In this document: positions 1 through 12,908 of the stretch, piece by piece
Numbering within the stretch: the first letter of the stretch is position 1
How the letters are laid out: every line of letters begins with the position of its first letter
DNA from: Acheta domesticus
Taxonomy: Eukaryota > Arthropoda > Insecta > Orthoptera > Gryllidae
Reading direction: 5' to 3'
Length of the DNA: 64,000 bases
NCBI GenBank assembly: GCA_031308135.1
Contig: JAHLJT010000631.1
Coordinates: 177,681,826-177,745,825 of the forward strand
The notes under the pieces: model-generated
Seen by the model: the letters and a program-made list of their open reading frames with translations, nothing else
Told to the model about the DNA's origin: nothing
Database searches by the model: none
Made by a program: the position numbers and the translations under genes

Positions 1-104
1 TTTTATAAATTTAAAAAGTAAAAAAATCTTCATGTTTCCTGGTTCCTGCTGAATTTTTCAATGAGGATCATATAAATATTAAAAGAAAGTCTTCCTGTCA
101 CTTC

Positions 105-205
105 ATATTTTGTCCTGAGGAAGATCGCAGAATGGCATCCGAAACATTGGCACCTGTGCTTAGGACACAGCGACTCCTGAACAGCCAAGAACCTAATGAT
201 TCCGG
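105..205 (+). repeat. Short dispersed element with hammerhead-like core, copy A
   Basis: CTGAGGA at 115-121 and GAAAC at 141-145 are separated by a possible short stem (GAT...ATC). GGCACCTGTGCT follows, then ACAGCCAAG. The same order recurs at 24144-24244. The rest of 1-358 shows no gene. Confidence 0.5.
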
Positions 206-1604
206 CCGCAAACGCCTACGCTCTCTTTTAGTCACATTGGTGTTTCAATAATCATTGCTGATATATGTGTGCTTCTTCAGCTCTCGTTTCTTCAGACACT
301 TAATGTTATTATTATATATTAATTATAAGTTAAGGTGGACAATGTTTAAATTATTTAAATGTCTCCGTTAAGGAAAGTGCAGCTACTGGAAAAGGCATAT
401 TTAAGCATGAAAAATGGAACAGAAATTGTGTCACTAAACTTAAGGACACCAGAGGCAGATCGAGAGGGGACCACTGGGGCCATGCCCCTCCACCCCCCCC
501 TACCAAAAGGCCAAGATTGTTTGTTTGATACCTTCATTTATTTGGCAAAATTGATTTTAATATTTATTTATATTAGAATTATATAATTATTTAAAAGATA
601 ATATTGTTTAGTACGAGTATATATACTCTACAAAAATAATATACATTACAATATAATAATAAATGTTTATTATCTAAGAAAAATCTATGATGGCCCCCTC
701 TAAAATGATTGGCTGGATCTGCCCCTGGAGGATTCATCAAGGTTCTTATTATCATTTGTCAAGATTCTTACAAAACAAAATTCCCTATATTTCAACATAT
801 TCATCCCACATAAATATCACAGGCCTGTGCCTAAAAAAATAGTCTGTAAAGTTGTAGCTGTTTTATGCAGATTTTGGTGTGCTGAATTCAGGAAAAATCA
901 TGAAAAAATTCTATCACCCATCATTTTTGCCCAAATCAGTATTTTAATTGCATGTCCGCAGAAAAAATACACTTTTCTGTCATTCTATGTGCCTGTGACA
1001 GAAACATTGTCTGCAAATTAATAGCTGATTTATACCGATTTCAGTGTGCTGGACTCAAAACATAATAAAAGTTCCATGACCCGTTGTGGTGATCCATCCA
1101 TCCATCCATCCATATCATCGACAGGCTATTGTGAAGACCCATCCATGATGATGAGTGTTATGACAATATGTTTACCCAGGAGAAAGTACTAAGGGAATAA
1201 TAAACCGGGTAGTGACAGACAGGGAACTCTTTCTTGTAGAACTGCAATTCCTTTGTTGTTCACTTCTGAACTTTACTGTCATTAGAACTAGTTAGATGGT
1301 TGTTATTCCAGTAAAGATTTCTTTGTAGGAAGTAGCCCATACAATCATAGTGAGTTATTTTATGAAGGGGTAGTAGACAATTAGTACACAAGACAAGGGG
1401 AGATCCACTGATCATTTGTTATTATATTGCATTTTTTTTGTAGAGTATATATTATGCCATTCAATATTTTAAAATAATTACATAATTCTAACATGAATAA
1501 ATATTGAAGTCAATTTGCTAAATGAAGGAAGGTAACAAACGAAAACTCCAGGCCTTTTGTAAGGGGGGAAGGGAGGCCCCTCCTGGATCTGCCACTGACA
1601 CAAG
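206..1604. other. No gene seen; AT-rich repeat-like DNA
   Basis: AT-rich. It holds a CATC microsatellite at 1088-1113. The stretches near 440-530 and 1555-1590 (both containing 'gaggccc/gatctgcc' type wording) look like remnants of one dispersed repeat in opposite orientation. Short open frames here show no recognisable protein features. Confidence 0.4.
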
Positions 1605-2540
1605 ATGACCTCAAGAGGTGGTCGTAATTCACCTGATGCCTTTTGTTATATTTGTGAAGAATATATTGTAAAGAAACAACAAATAAACATTACTGAATTT
1701 ACAAAAAAACTTTATTGTGCATACATTGGGATGAGACTAGGTGATCAAGACAAACCATGGGCTCCACGTAAGGTATGCTGTATCTGTTTGGAAGAACTCT
1801 GACAATGGTCTCAATTTAAGTAGACATCTTTCAATTGTGTTATGGAGCCCACAAATAACAGTTTTGTCTGTTAGTTTTGTTCATGTAATGTAGTTGGGTA
1901 CAATCTAAAAAAATTAAAAAATTGTTTATCTTAATGTTCAGTTAGCAACGACCAGATATTCCTGTACCATCACCCCCAGATAAACTAGGAAATGTACCTG
2001 ATGACACTAAGAATGATTCCAAAAATTGTGATGAAGAATTCATAGTTACAGATAGTGCGGAGACCAAACTATTTTCACAACTAGCATTAAACGACTTGGT
2101 TAGAGACTTAGGTTATTCTAAAGATTCAGCAGAACTTTAGGGTTCTAGATTAAAAGAAAACAACTTACTGGCTCCGGGTGGCTCTTTATTGTTTTCAGAA
2201 AGAGGTTGGACAGCATTCAAAGATATTATGCAAAAACTATAAGCACATGAATTTTAAACCCACAGTGTACATGTTAATGAAATTCAAAGATGTGGGCTGT
2301 TCATTGAGGCTGAAGGTCCATTTCATACATTCTCATTTGGACTATTTTCCTGAAAATGTCAGTACCATTAGCAAAGAGCAAGGTGAACGATTCTATCAAA
2401 ATTTCAAAGAAATGGAATCCAGATACCAGGGTAGATGAGTCGAATATGATTGCGGCCTACTGTTGGATGCTACATGGAGACGTACCATAAGGGTTATACA
2501 AAAGGAGAAGTGGCAAACAGAGCTTTAATGAGAAACGAAA
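1605..2540 (+). pseudogene. Internally deleted pseudogene of an arthropod repeat-protein family
   Basis: 1605-1802 encodes SPDAFCYICEEYIVKK and then GDQDKPWAPRKVCCICLEEL, cysteine pairs and a motif I recall from a large family of uncharacterised arthropod proteins. 1950-2165 continues with proline-rich PVPSPPDKLG, then FSQLALNDLVRDLGYSKDSA and, after a stop, GSRLKENNL. 2178-2438 jumps to the C-terminal part: VHFIHSHLDYFPENV, GERFYQNFKEMESRYQGR, then AAYCWMLHGDVP. The whole middle is missing, and stops and frame changes interrupt the rest. About 130 bases of unrelated sequence separate the first two pieces. The function of the family is unknown to me, and its copy number in insects suggests a mobile origin (inference). 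Confidence 0.65.
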
Positions 2541-4600
2541 ATAGTACCACAAATTATAAAGTTAGTGAATACTCTGAGTGATTTTCTGTATATAAAAGTT
2601 TGCATGTGATCCATTTAATTTCATTCATGAATATGTTTCTATAACTACTGAATTTATTTATCATTTTCCCATACACTCAAATACTCTTTGTGGAAAAACC
2701 TTACATGATAGAAAAGAGTAGTGCTTATATTTGAAATCGGCATAAATTACAGATGAAATTTCTCAAACAATCTTCAATAGTCTAAATTTTGCAGACCTGT
2801 GTATTTGGAATGTGTGCTAGGAATTAAAAAGTTGAGTCAATTAGTAATAGGTAGTCCAGTGAACAAGAATAATTGCAAATGTTATTCTGATAATCACATA
2901 AACCAATCCAGAAGATAAATAAATCAAGAGAGAACTCAAGATTGAAAAATATTTTGCAAATAAGAAATGAAATCCCAACATATTATAATAAACACTTAAA
3001 AAAGTATAACAGGAAATCAACAAACTTAACTAATACATAAGAAACTTGATAAGCACATGTTGGATGAACAGCTATCATTTGTTGGCTCATAAAAAGTGCT
3101 CTGAAAAATTTTGATTACAATAATACCACTTTTTTACGTCACTAATACTTTAAATTGTATGTCAGTTGTATGTCATTGTTAATTAATTTCCTTACAGACA
3201 TTTTACAAACAAAACTTTGTTTGAAATGAACTTAAAGCCATACAAACAAACAGACAAACAAGTTTTTCAGTAATTCCGAGAATACTCATTCCAATAAAAT
3301 AAAACAAATTGCTTTGTAAAAACAACTTATGAGGTTGGAAAAGTTTCCATGTCATTGTTGCCTTAGTATTTTGCCTATCATGGGTATCATGTTACTATGT
3401 AACTGTGTTCATTCTAACATACTATACGTATGAGTAGCAAAGACAAAATTTTCAGAAATTGTTAAATTAGAAAGTATTCAATCATTAATCCATAAAACTA
3501 CATTACTTTCGTTGCAAATTGATCATGGTATTCTTATAAGATGGAAGATGCTTATAAAACAATGTAACATTTAAAGATGTAAAGAATGCTGCAACATTTA
3601 TAAAATCTGCTTAAAATATAATGGATAAAACCGCAAAGATTTATGTTGTTAGAACACGGTTAGAGCCTTTGTTTTCTTTCATGTTAGCTCTATGGTGTGG
3701 GGGAAGGGACTTGGGAACCACAGTTATTAATAAATAAATTCAAACAACATACATAATGTTAGAGCAGTTAGATAAATCCTAAAGAAAATAAAACAAAAAA
3801 TTATTTAAATCTGTAAGTCCTTTACCTTTGAGAAACATAAGATCTGGTGTGGATTAAGGTATGGACTGAATGGACAGTTGCACTGAGTGGCATTCTTTTC
3901 GAAGCAGGAAACTTAACCATTAAAATGTTTTTTAACGAAATAATTTTAATTATGAATATCATTTCTATAGTTCTAGTTTTGTAAATTTTATATCAAAATA
4001 AACCATTAACTCATGGTTGGACTGGTACCAATCTTCTACAAAGACTAATTATGACTAACAAAAAAGTGTGTGTGTGTGTGTTTTAAGAGTCTGACAAAAC
4101 AACTTACCATATGCTTTTTTTCTTGAAGTTTTTTTTAATAAACTTTAGCTGCTAGAACCAAATTAGAAAATCAGTTAAGTCATTTTCATTGGATACTATT
4201 TCCACTGATTATTGCAAACAATAAACTTTTTTTTATTAGGAACTGATTATTTGGATTTTTTATTCAGTACAAGTTAGTTAGAACAGGCCAAAGACCTAAG
4301 CCTCAAATATTCATTATGATGATGATTTAGTACAAGATATTTCAAGTATGAAAAAAAGAGCTTTTGAAACTACTGAAATTTTATTCTGTCTTGAAATTTT
4401 ATTTCGTGAATTTACTTTGTTTCAATGAATCAGTTTTACATGCTTCCATCATAAACTGCAACAATGATTGCCATTGAAATTGTTGCATATTGAAATTTTG
4501 CATAATGATGCATATTGAAATTGTTGTTATTTCATCCTGTTGGTTGTGGTATTATGTTGTAATATGTAGATGGTAAGCTTTAAATAGGTTTGGACCATAC
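2541..4600. other. No gene seen; AT-rich intergenic DNA
   Basis: Strongly AT-rich, with poly-A/T tracts and a short TG microsatellite at 4067-4081. No coding pattern or tRNA-like box was seen on either strand. Confidence 0.4.
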
Positions 4601-4639
4601 AGGATCAATCTTGGTAGATTTCAGGAATTAAAACTTTTG

Positions 4640-4735
4640 TAGTTTATACATTTATTATTATCTTGACGTTTCACACATTCAACATGCGCCTTGTCAAGAG
4701 CAACACAGATGTTGAAAAACAGTTGACAATACAAT
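4640..4735 (-). repeat. Hammerhead-like repeat remnant, copy C
   Basis: On the minus strand the order is CTTGACAAGGCGC, a loop, GTGTGAAACGTCAAG. The outer CTTGAC/GTCAAG and inner arms pair. It resembles copies A and B, but the first core box is mutated. Confidence 0.35.
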
Positions 4736-5299
4736 AGCCTAGACAATATAAATTAACATAATAAAAACCAAGGAATATAAAAATATTGAAATTACTAATT
4801 ACAATTTGGTGTTTACATCAGAGCACAACTTATTGTAATGAGAAATTACTAAAGTTCAATTCATGATTTACAATCTTTTGATATCATTCCTTAATGGATC
4901 TAATCTTGTCCTACCTGCCACAATTGACGAATGATTTATTGTAACCACTAAGTTTGACAGACCCTTCAATGTTTTTAGTTTAAAATATATTATGTCAAAT
5001 ATTCAATAAAGAAGGATAAATGATGTCTTGATTTTAATTTTCTTATCCACGTTACATGAATAGTTCATTAATCTACTCATGTAACTTCGCAACACTCGTC
5101 CTTTTTCTTTTCAGCATTAAAATTTGTAGCATGATGCATGAGGTTTGTTTCCATTCACAAATTATAAATTATTTGGTTCTAATAAAAATAACCAATATTA
5201 GAAAGGAAGAATATTTAATTTCCAAGCCCTTTTAATGGTATTTCTCTGGATACTATTGTAATTATTTAAGTGATATAATAACCAAAACAGTCTGCTATT

Positions 5300-5430
5300 A
5301 TGCTAGCCTGGATAGTCAAGGTTGCTAAGGCTGAAGGGCCGTAGCTGCCTCGTCCTTGTGCCTGAAGGGTTATGGGTTCAAATCCTGTCAGGGGCATGGA
5401 TGTTTGTGTCCATACACAAGTAGGGGAATT
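5300..5430 (+). repeat. tRNA-derived SINE head
   Basis: GGGTTCAAATCC at 5374-5385 is a good B box. An A-box-like stretch lies about 50-60 bases upstream, and CCTGTCAGGGGCATGG follows. No closed cloverleaf or anticodon arm was found, so a SINE or tRNA fossil is more likely than a functional tRNA gene. Confidence 0.5.
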
Positions 5431-5610
5431 ATGTTACTGTAACCCCAAAGTTACAGAATCAATGTTGATTATAGTGCTTGCTGTATTACCTTAATAGTTG
5501 GAAAGTAACATTAAATAAGTATAAAGTCTAATAGAAGAATTAATTAATGATGAATATTACCACAAGTGATTTTGAAACAACATGATATTGAAAATATTTA
5601 TTTGTCACTT

Positions 5611-6990
5611 TTTAAAAAAGGGAACAAAAATGATATTCAAAATTACCGGCCAATTTCTCTTTTGTCAGTTTTCTCAAAAATATTAGAAAGGCTTTTCTAC
5701 TTATGAATGGAAACTTTTCTCAGGAAAAACAGAGCGTTTTCAGACTCACAACACGGTTTTAGAAAATCAAAATCTATGGAAACTGCCATTTTTTTCTTTT
5801 CTCAAAGATGTTGCTTCATCAATAGACCAAAATGAAGTACCCATTGGAATATTCTTAGATCTCTCGAAAGCTTTTGACGTTATTTACCATAAGATCTTGC
5901 TCTCAAAATTACCTTCGTAAGGAATTCGTGGTATTGCCCTAGACTGGATAACTTCTTACCTTAAACATCGGACTCAAAGAGTAGAAATACCATACTGGCA
6001 GGAAAGGACATTACATACTTATATTTCCAATTCTTTGCCAATTGAGCATGGGGTCCCGCAAGGTTCGATCTTAGGTCCTATTCTCTTTCTGTTATATGTA
6101 AACGATATGTCCTCGTCTATTAAAAATGGAAGAACGGTTCTGTTTGCTGATGACACGGAATGTTCTTTGTAAAAACGAAGCAGTAAATAGTACAATTTCA
6201 GAAGTTTCAAATTGGTTTAATAATAACAAATTAATTGTTAACGAAAGAAAAACTGTTTCAATGCATTTCTGCATCTCAAATCGGAAATCGCATGTTCCAT
6301 TGAAAATGAATAATATGCAATTAGCTGATGTTGAGGCAACAAAATTTTTAGGTCTTTCAATTTAATCAAATCTCAAATGGAATGTACATATAACAGAATT
6401 AAACACTAAATTAAGTTCATTATGCTACGCATTCAGAATTCTTTCAAATTCTGTCAGCCTTCATGCAGCTCGTTGGGTTTATTTTGCAAATGTGCATTCC
6501 CGCCTGAGATATGGCATAATATTCTGGGGAAGCTCATCCTGCAGTATTCAGACCTTCAGATTGCAAAAGAAAATTATTCGAATAATGAATAAAATGCCTT
6601 CCACGTGATTCCTGCAAGCCTCTTTTCATTGAGCTGGAATTCTTACCATTGCCTTGTCTATTTATTTACGAATCTGTAATATTTGTCAAAAATGACCTAC
6701 TTAACGGAGGGAACATATTTTCAGGCAATATTGATATTTATAATTACAACACACGCCGTAGAAATCACGTGCATCAAGTGTCAGTATCAACAGCTCAGTA
6801 CAAGAAATCAACATACAATACATGTACGTTACTTTACAACGCATTGCCAGATGACATAAAACAATTAAAGTCGGTACACAAATTTAAGTTTCAAAGTAAA
6901 ATTTTTCTGCTGCAAAACTGTTTCTGTACAATTAGAGACTATACTGATCGTGAAAAAGAAAAATAATGTTTAATGTAACAAAACAAAGAT
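5611..6990 (+). mobile_element. 5'-truncated non-LTR retrotransposon (reverse transcriptase), decayed
   Basis: Broken frames read KNDIQNYRPISLLS (5630 on), IGIFLDLSKAFDVIYHK (5845 on), a fully kept EHGVPQGSILGP box near 6045, and an ADDTE-type catalytic box near 6145. Then come LIVNERKT and, at 6649-6966, a C-terminal tail with YNTRRRNHVHQV and LYNALPDDIKQL. This order is the LINE reverse transcriptase thumb and tail. The tail wording is closest to what I know of CR1/L2/Jockey-superfamily elements; the clade is tentative. Several frameshifts and stops make it inactive. It lies downstream of the host gene, on the opposite strand. Confidence 0.8.
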
Positions 6991-7149
6991 ATATAATGAA
7001 TTAGTTTACGTTTGCATTGTATACATTTTTAAAAACTATTTAATACGCCTGTAACAAGTAATGTACTTCAGCTTCCGGGTCAATGACCCCCATCTCGATC
7101 AGGTTTTTGCCCAGTTTCCCTGTTCCATTGAGCAAATGCTGAGAGGGCC

Positions 7150-7680
7150 CCTTGTTTTGCTTCTGGACGTAAATGTAGCTTCACTGTGCGCACGTTTTGT
7201 TGAGCACTCCTTTTGCTTGTAGTTCATTTACAGTTGAAATTGATTTTCTATAACACGGGAAAAAACATTTTTCAAATATTTTTATTTTTCTAAAATAATT
7301 ATCTTCTAAATTCATTTTTTCGTGTTTTTTTCTGGCCCTCAAGAAAATGTGCGCAGATAAATTTCTTTCCTCACACGTCATACACAGTTTTTACTGTTTT
7401 TTGACAAATAAATAATCTAATAATTATTGTGAATATTATAATTGTTAATTTGTAAACTGGTCGTCTTCTCTCTTGCAATGTTTTGAAAGTATAATTTGCA
7501 TCTATTTTATTAATTTACGAAGTATGTTACAACTGTTATGGCTGGTGATGTGAATAATTAATTTATTAAGTAATGTGTAGGCCCTACGTATAACTAACAT
7601 TATTTTTCAAATATAATGGGTCAAAAATAAAAGCTACTTAAAGAGTAATTGATTGTTTCTAACAAAAAATATACGACGTC
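7150..7680. other. No gene seen
   Basis: AT-rich spacer between the LINE fragment and the SINE. No repeat or coding pattern was recognised. Confidence 0.35.
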
Positions 7681-7688
7681 AAATCATC

Positions 7689-8210
7689 AGAATGGATTTG
7701 GCTGAGTTTAGCTCAGAGCCAGCATTTGCATTCTCTGCAGCGACCAGGAGGCCCTAGGGTTCGAGACCAGACGGTCGGTGGCGGATTTTCGACACTAGTT
7801 TAGTAGCTAAGTTGCTAGCTACAGACGGTGTCTGGAGGAGAATTCTAGGGACCGGATGCTCTGATCGTTAGATTTTCGCGGTTTTCTCCGATCAAAACCA
7901 GGCGAATTCTGGAGCAGAACTCTAATAAACGGACCATGGATAGCACGCGATCTTCCCTTCCTTATCCTAGTTCCCACTTCTCCCTTACTTTCATGTTCGA
8001 CACTTCCGCGCGCCACCTATTCCTTACATACACTTGCATGCATTACGCTACCACACATGGCGGGGAAACCAGTAGGGAATCTAGAAATTGTTCCGTTAGG
8101 GGAAGGAATAGCCCCTTGGGGAAGATACATGGATGGGAAAATCTTCCACAAGCCATGCAGATCGGTGCCAGATACACAATGCAACACAATCAATCAGAAT
8201 GGAGCTATGT
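7689..8210 (+). mobile_element. tRNA-derived SINE, family S1, copy 1
   Basis: The head has GGCTGAGTTTAGCTCAG and a perfect B box GGGTTCGAGACC (7757-7768). The body follows: TTTTCGACACTAG, TAGCTAAGTTGCTAGCTA, GTCTGGAGGAGAATTCTAG, CTCTGAT, CCAGGCGAAT, AAACGGACCATGG, then a pyrimidine-rich tail. This is the best reference copy of the family in the window. Confidence 0.75.
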
Positions 8211-8349
8211 TTATTGGCAATGGCAAAGGCAAAGTCCTATAAAGGAAGCGGTGGCGATACGAGAAGCGCCAGCAAACAGAAACCGGATGTTCGGACGTAA
8301 AACTACCGGAAGCGCAATCCAAGAAGCTACACGCATGTGCTAGAAGGCA

Positions 8350-8940
8350 AAGTGCGAGGCGGCAGTGGCTTCACGAGCAGCAACAACAGCAGAAAGATAT
8401 GGGGTTCATTGGTTATCCCGTAAGGTGCAAGACACGAAATTCAAAGTAATTGCACTCTATTGACAGATGTTTGAAGAAATATTTATTTTGTCCGTTTTGC
8501 TCAATAGATTTCTATTTCAATGATCCTTATGAATACTACGTTTTTTTTAAAATTAATATAGAACACTATTGAGTTTTCAACTATATTCATACTACATTAC
8601 TAATTGCAACTTATTAAACTCATCTGATGTCGCCATATTTCATGATAAGGAGTTTAAAATGTATTAAACATTTTATAAACTTAACACATTGTACTTCGTA
8701 GCAGCAGTAATAGCAACGAAGAATATTTATAAAAATAATATTTTAAATAAAGAATATTTATGTTAAGAGTTTTTACCTTGGAGTTAACTAAATTATTACC
8801 TATTTTCAAAATGAAACATAAAACATTGTGCTTAGAAAGTTGTTCATTCTTGGAGTAAACTTAAATTGAAACAATCATTAGTTTATTATATGTTCTATTT
8901 AAAAAAACACATTGAGTGAAAATATTTTTTTTTGTTTTTT
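8350..8940. other. No gene seen downstream of the Tg-1 gene
   Basis: AT-rich DNA on the 3' side of the host gene. Nothing recognised. Confidence 0.35.
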
Positions 8941-8945
8941 GTCGC

Positions 8946-8951
8946 TTTATT
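8946..8951 (-). terminator. Polyadenylation signal AATAAA of the Tg-1 gene
   Basis: AATAAA on the minus strand lies 26 bases after the stop codon. A second A/T-rich hexamer-like stretch lies between it and the stop. A T-rich run on the minus strand was not checked further. Confidence 0.6.
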
Positions 8952-8976
8952 GCATTTTTTCCAGCGGTAATAAAAT

Positions 8977-9140
8977 TCAGCCGACACAGCTATCGGTCAT
9001 GGTGTCAACAAATTTCATGAAATATCCATCCTCATCCACACAGTATATCTTTCCATCTTCGTCCCGATAAGTCTCGTAGTTGCCATTGGAACTACATCTC
9101 AGAAGTGTGTTGTCCAAGAGAACTGTATCACGGGCGCAAT
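8977..9140 (-). CDS. Exon 7: divergent thyroglobulin type-1 domain 4 and stop
   Basis: Acceptor CCTTTGCAG|AT, then 54 residues (318-371) and TGA at 8979-8977. Cysteines are 319, 333, 351 and 369. NGNYETYRDEDG replaces DGSFxxVQC and IYCVDEDGY replaces CWCVDxxG, so the C3-C4 pair is absent again. The protein ends two residues after the last cysteine. Confidence 0.88.
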
Positions 9141-12100
9141 CTGCAAAGGAAATGTACCGCATTTCGAGTAATACTCTTCATTCAAGTAGGAGTAAATGTT
9201 AGTATCTGCAGCAGCAAAAATCTCCTGAACAAAACCACACAAAGTGGTTTTCCTACATGTAGCATGCACACTGCCCAAGAATAATAAACAAAATATTTTT
9301 CTTTAACACTGCAATACAGACCTGCACAACGCCTGCTCCCGCGGGCATTCTGCACTTGCGAGCCGATCGTCTGCTCGCAACAACGCCGAAAGTGCAAGTA
9401 GTGGGGAGTAGGAAGTTTTGAGGGGAGGGGAGAAGTCTGACGTAGCACAACGCGACGCGTAGATTGAATGCCTGGGCGTCTAATACAATGATCCATGCTG
9501 CAAAATTATATCCCTAACTTGTTTAAATGGATTATGTCTAGTATTTCAAGTTACAAGGGCCACAATGTTCTGTTCATGTTCTGTGCACTGCTGTATATCC
9601 GCCTTTGTATCCATCACTGCATGTAATTTCCTTTTTAAATTAAAAAAATTAACATGCTCATTGTGACTCTTAAACAATATTTTAAAGCAGTAGCTTTTTA
9701 AAAAAAAATTATTTAATTCTAACTAACAAAAAATTCAATTTGATAATTGATTGTTCACCAGGAATGTTATAATCTCCAAATCAGAGCAAAATGAAGAAAA
9801 TCATGAGAGCAATCTCTTACATCAAGATTGACATAAAAATAGAATATGTGGCAATTCCAAGAAGAGTAATGTTTAACAGCATATATATTTGTGACCATTT
9901 CCCCCCCATTACTAAACTGAATAAAAGATATCGTTACAGAGGTTTGCTCATTGATATGTTACGTGCAATCACAAGATTATCGTGGGTATTGTTAAATAGA
10001 ATGCAAAGGGCTTAATATTTTTATACGATGTCGTAAACGACTCTGCTCTCTTGTCAGAAATTAATCATAATTTTGGTTTTAAAATAAAATGTTTTTGCTT
10101 TAATAGAACTGTCTTATTCAATTAAACACTGTTAATGAAAAAATAGTTTATTGCTGTCACCATCAAACAAAAACAATTCATTATCATAATTTTGTGTTTA
10201 GCAAAACACTAAATTTGTGATTATCTCGTGGCAAAGCGAATTACATTATCAGCCCTACAAGTAATATAAATGGTGTCCAATTCTTATGTATTATGTATAT
10301 TTGTTGTCCAAATCTAATATGTACAATTCGTTGTAGTTTAATATTTCTTACTGTCATACATCGACAATAAACATTTACAATATCGTACAAAAGGCAATAT
10401 TAGTTGAATCGTATGCAACTCTCATGTTCTCGCCGACTGCTCTTTAAATTTATGCGCTGTGGTTCGAATTCCGCATTATAATTGGTGGTCTCCACTCATA
10501 GAATAAGTCTCATCCCCTCCCTTCATCGATTTTCGCATTTGCCCCCGAGCTGCTCGCGCGCAGCTCCTGACGTCAGTGAAAGTGCAAAATGCTGTGCAGG
10601 TCTGCTGCAATAAGTTAAATATTTTGACGAAAACAAGTCTTTGCGAATTCTACAATAACGTAGTATAGTATATTTATATAACACATTAGTTCATTACATA
10701 TAAAGAATATAAAAAGTTCAATAACGCAACACGTAAATAACTATATTTAATGGCGGCGGCGGCCTGTTCATGGAGCCTCGCTATGGCATGACGTTCGCTG
10801 CGTTGCTTCGTAAGCATTGACGCACTGAGTATGAGAGATTTTTTTTACTGTTTTGAAAAGTAAGCATTTTTCTACTCGTTAGTTTTACATAGTGCTGAAG
10901 TTATTTTGACTACTTACTACAGTTCATGCCGTTGTTCTCAGTCGCAGGCTGCTGGAAGCCTAAGATTTGTTGTTTATCCTTCCAAGCGCAGAAACGTCTG
11001 TAAAGTTTAACGGAAACGTTATTGGGAATTTCATAACATGTTTTGCACACATGTACTGTCATGCTTAGATGTTCATTCTTCTCTGTTTTTAATGTAAAAC
11101 TGTCGTTTCGGGAATGTAGTTGTACACCAAGTTTTAACACGAAAGGAAAATTGGCGGCAGACAACGATCATTTAAATTTATTTTCCTCTTTTGTATTTTC
11201 AAAGAGATATTGCCCGTTAAAATTACATTAAACAATTTTGTAGGTAGCGACGCTGTAAGAAATAAAACATTAAATGCTATTAATTATGAAAGAAATTGTT
11301 TTACATACTTTTTACACTTGTTTAGAAAGTCAAACAAGTGAAAAAACTGGTAATTATAGAAAGTAGTCGATGTTTTCAAATAAAACAGTGTCGGAGTTTC
11401 AATGGCAGAGAGACAATAAAAACTGAATTATTTTACACGTAGTATAAAGCACGAATGTCCTTTCTTCATGGCGAAAAAGGACGGCCGCTTCTCCAGAAAC
11501 CATTAAACACCCCTACACTTCCTAAACCCAAACATCTTACGAGAGTTTTTCAGTTAGTCTGTAGGTTTAGACGTTACTCAGATTTGGTGCCATCTATACC
11601 TAACAAGTATCTCAAATAATAAATTTCGATAAATCCAATCTTATGTAAGAAACCAAGTCCTTTTCATTAAACTGCGATCAAAAGACACAACTTCTTTAGC
11701 TAATTATGGGGAAGACACTCCCTCTCTGCTCTTTGGTTGTTATCAGTTTCTTGTTGCTAGTGCTGTCACTGTTTTACACGAAGAGCATAGCTTAAACTGT
11801 TTATGAAACATATAAACAGTTATTCTTTCTTGATGAACCCATTCTCATACCAAATTACCAAGATTACTGAGGATCTTTTGTTTTGAATATCAAATCTGTA
11901 GCGAAAACTGGGCAATACACGGTGTTGAATAAAATTGCACAGCCGCAGAGAGCAGGTCGAGGAGGTCAAAGGAAGCAGTTTTCGTCGAAGAACTTAGGGT
12001 CAAAGAGACCGATGCCTTTATACTAAAAAATGTGCCCCTTCGATGTTAGCGTACAAACGCTCGCATGTCGGACAGACTGAGAAGGGTAAGGCAGAACATT

Positions 12101-12816
12101 AATACACAAGATTAGCACGTGTATTAACATTTTATTAGGATTCGCTGAAGTGTGTAAAATATTAGAAGACCAGAGGTGCGGGAAAATAAAATGTTTTAGT
12201 GACAATTATTTTACGAGACTTTTTGGTATTTGCGAAGACGTTTTACGGACCTTAGGCCACAGCGTGCGCAGTGGAGGGGCCAGAAAGGTTGTGTCCCCCT
12301 GGACATCTTCAAAGAGGCCCCGTTGCCGTATGAGATACATTTTCTTCTGTCGGTATTTTGAATCTATCATCATCTAATTTTTACCTGACAACTAGGGACT
12401 TTTTACAACTGCATTTATTTTAGACCTCCTGAGAAGCAGCTGAAATTTTTGTAGACCGCTATTGTTTTATGCGCAAGAAACACAATATTTTACAAATATA
12501 ATAAACATAGAATTACTAATCACAATAATTTGTTTACAATAGTTTAAATTATTTAGTCAAAACCGGTAAAGTAGGGCATTTGTTTCCGTTTGAATAAGAT
12601 ATTTGAGGGTCTTGCAAACCTGTTTATAGTTCGAAACCTGTATATAGTTAGCACGAATATGTAGTTTTTTATTCTTCAGCGCCATGTAGTGCCATTTTTT
12701 CGATATTTTATTAGTTATTCTGTTATGTGGGACGGAGATGCATCCAACAAAACAGAAATAATTAAAATTTGCTCAGTAGTTCTTCAGTTATAAGTGCTGT
12801 AACTAACACAACTCTG

Positions 12817-12908
<92 letters not shown>

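Noticed and set aside
7936..8343. 135-aa open frame
   Set aside because: It overlaps the SINE body and tail; no domain.
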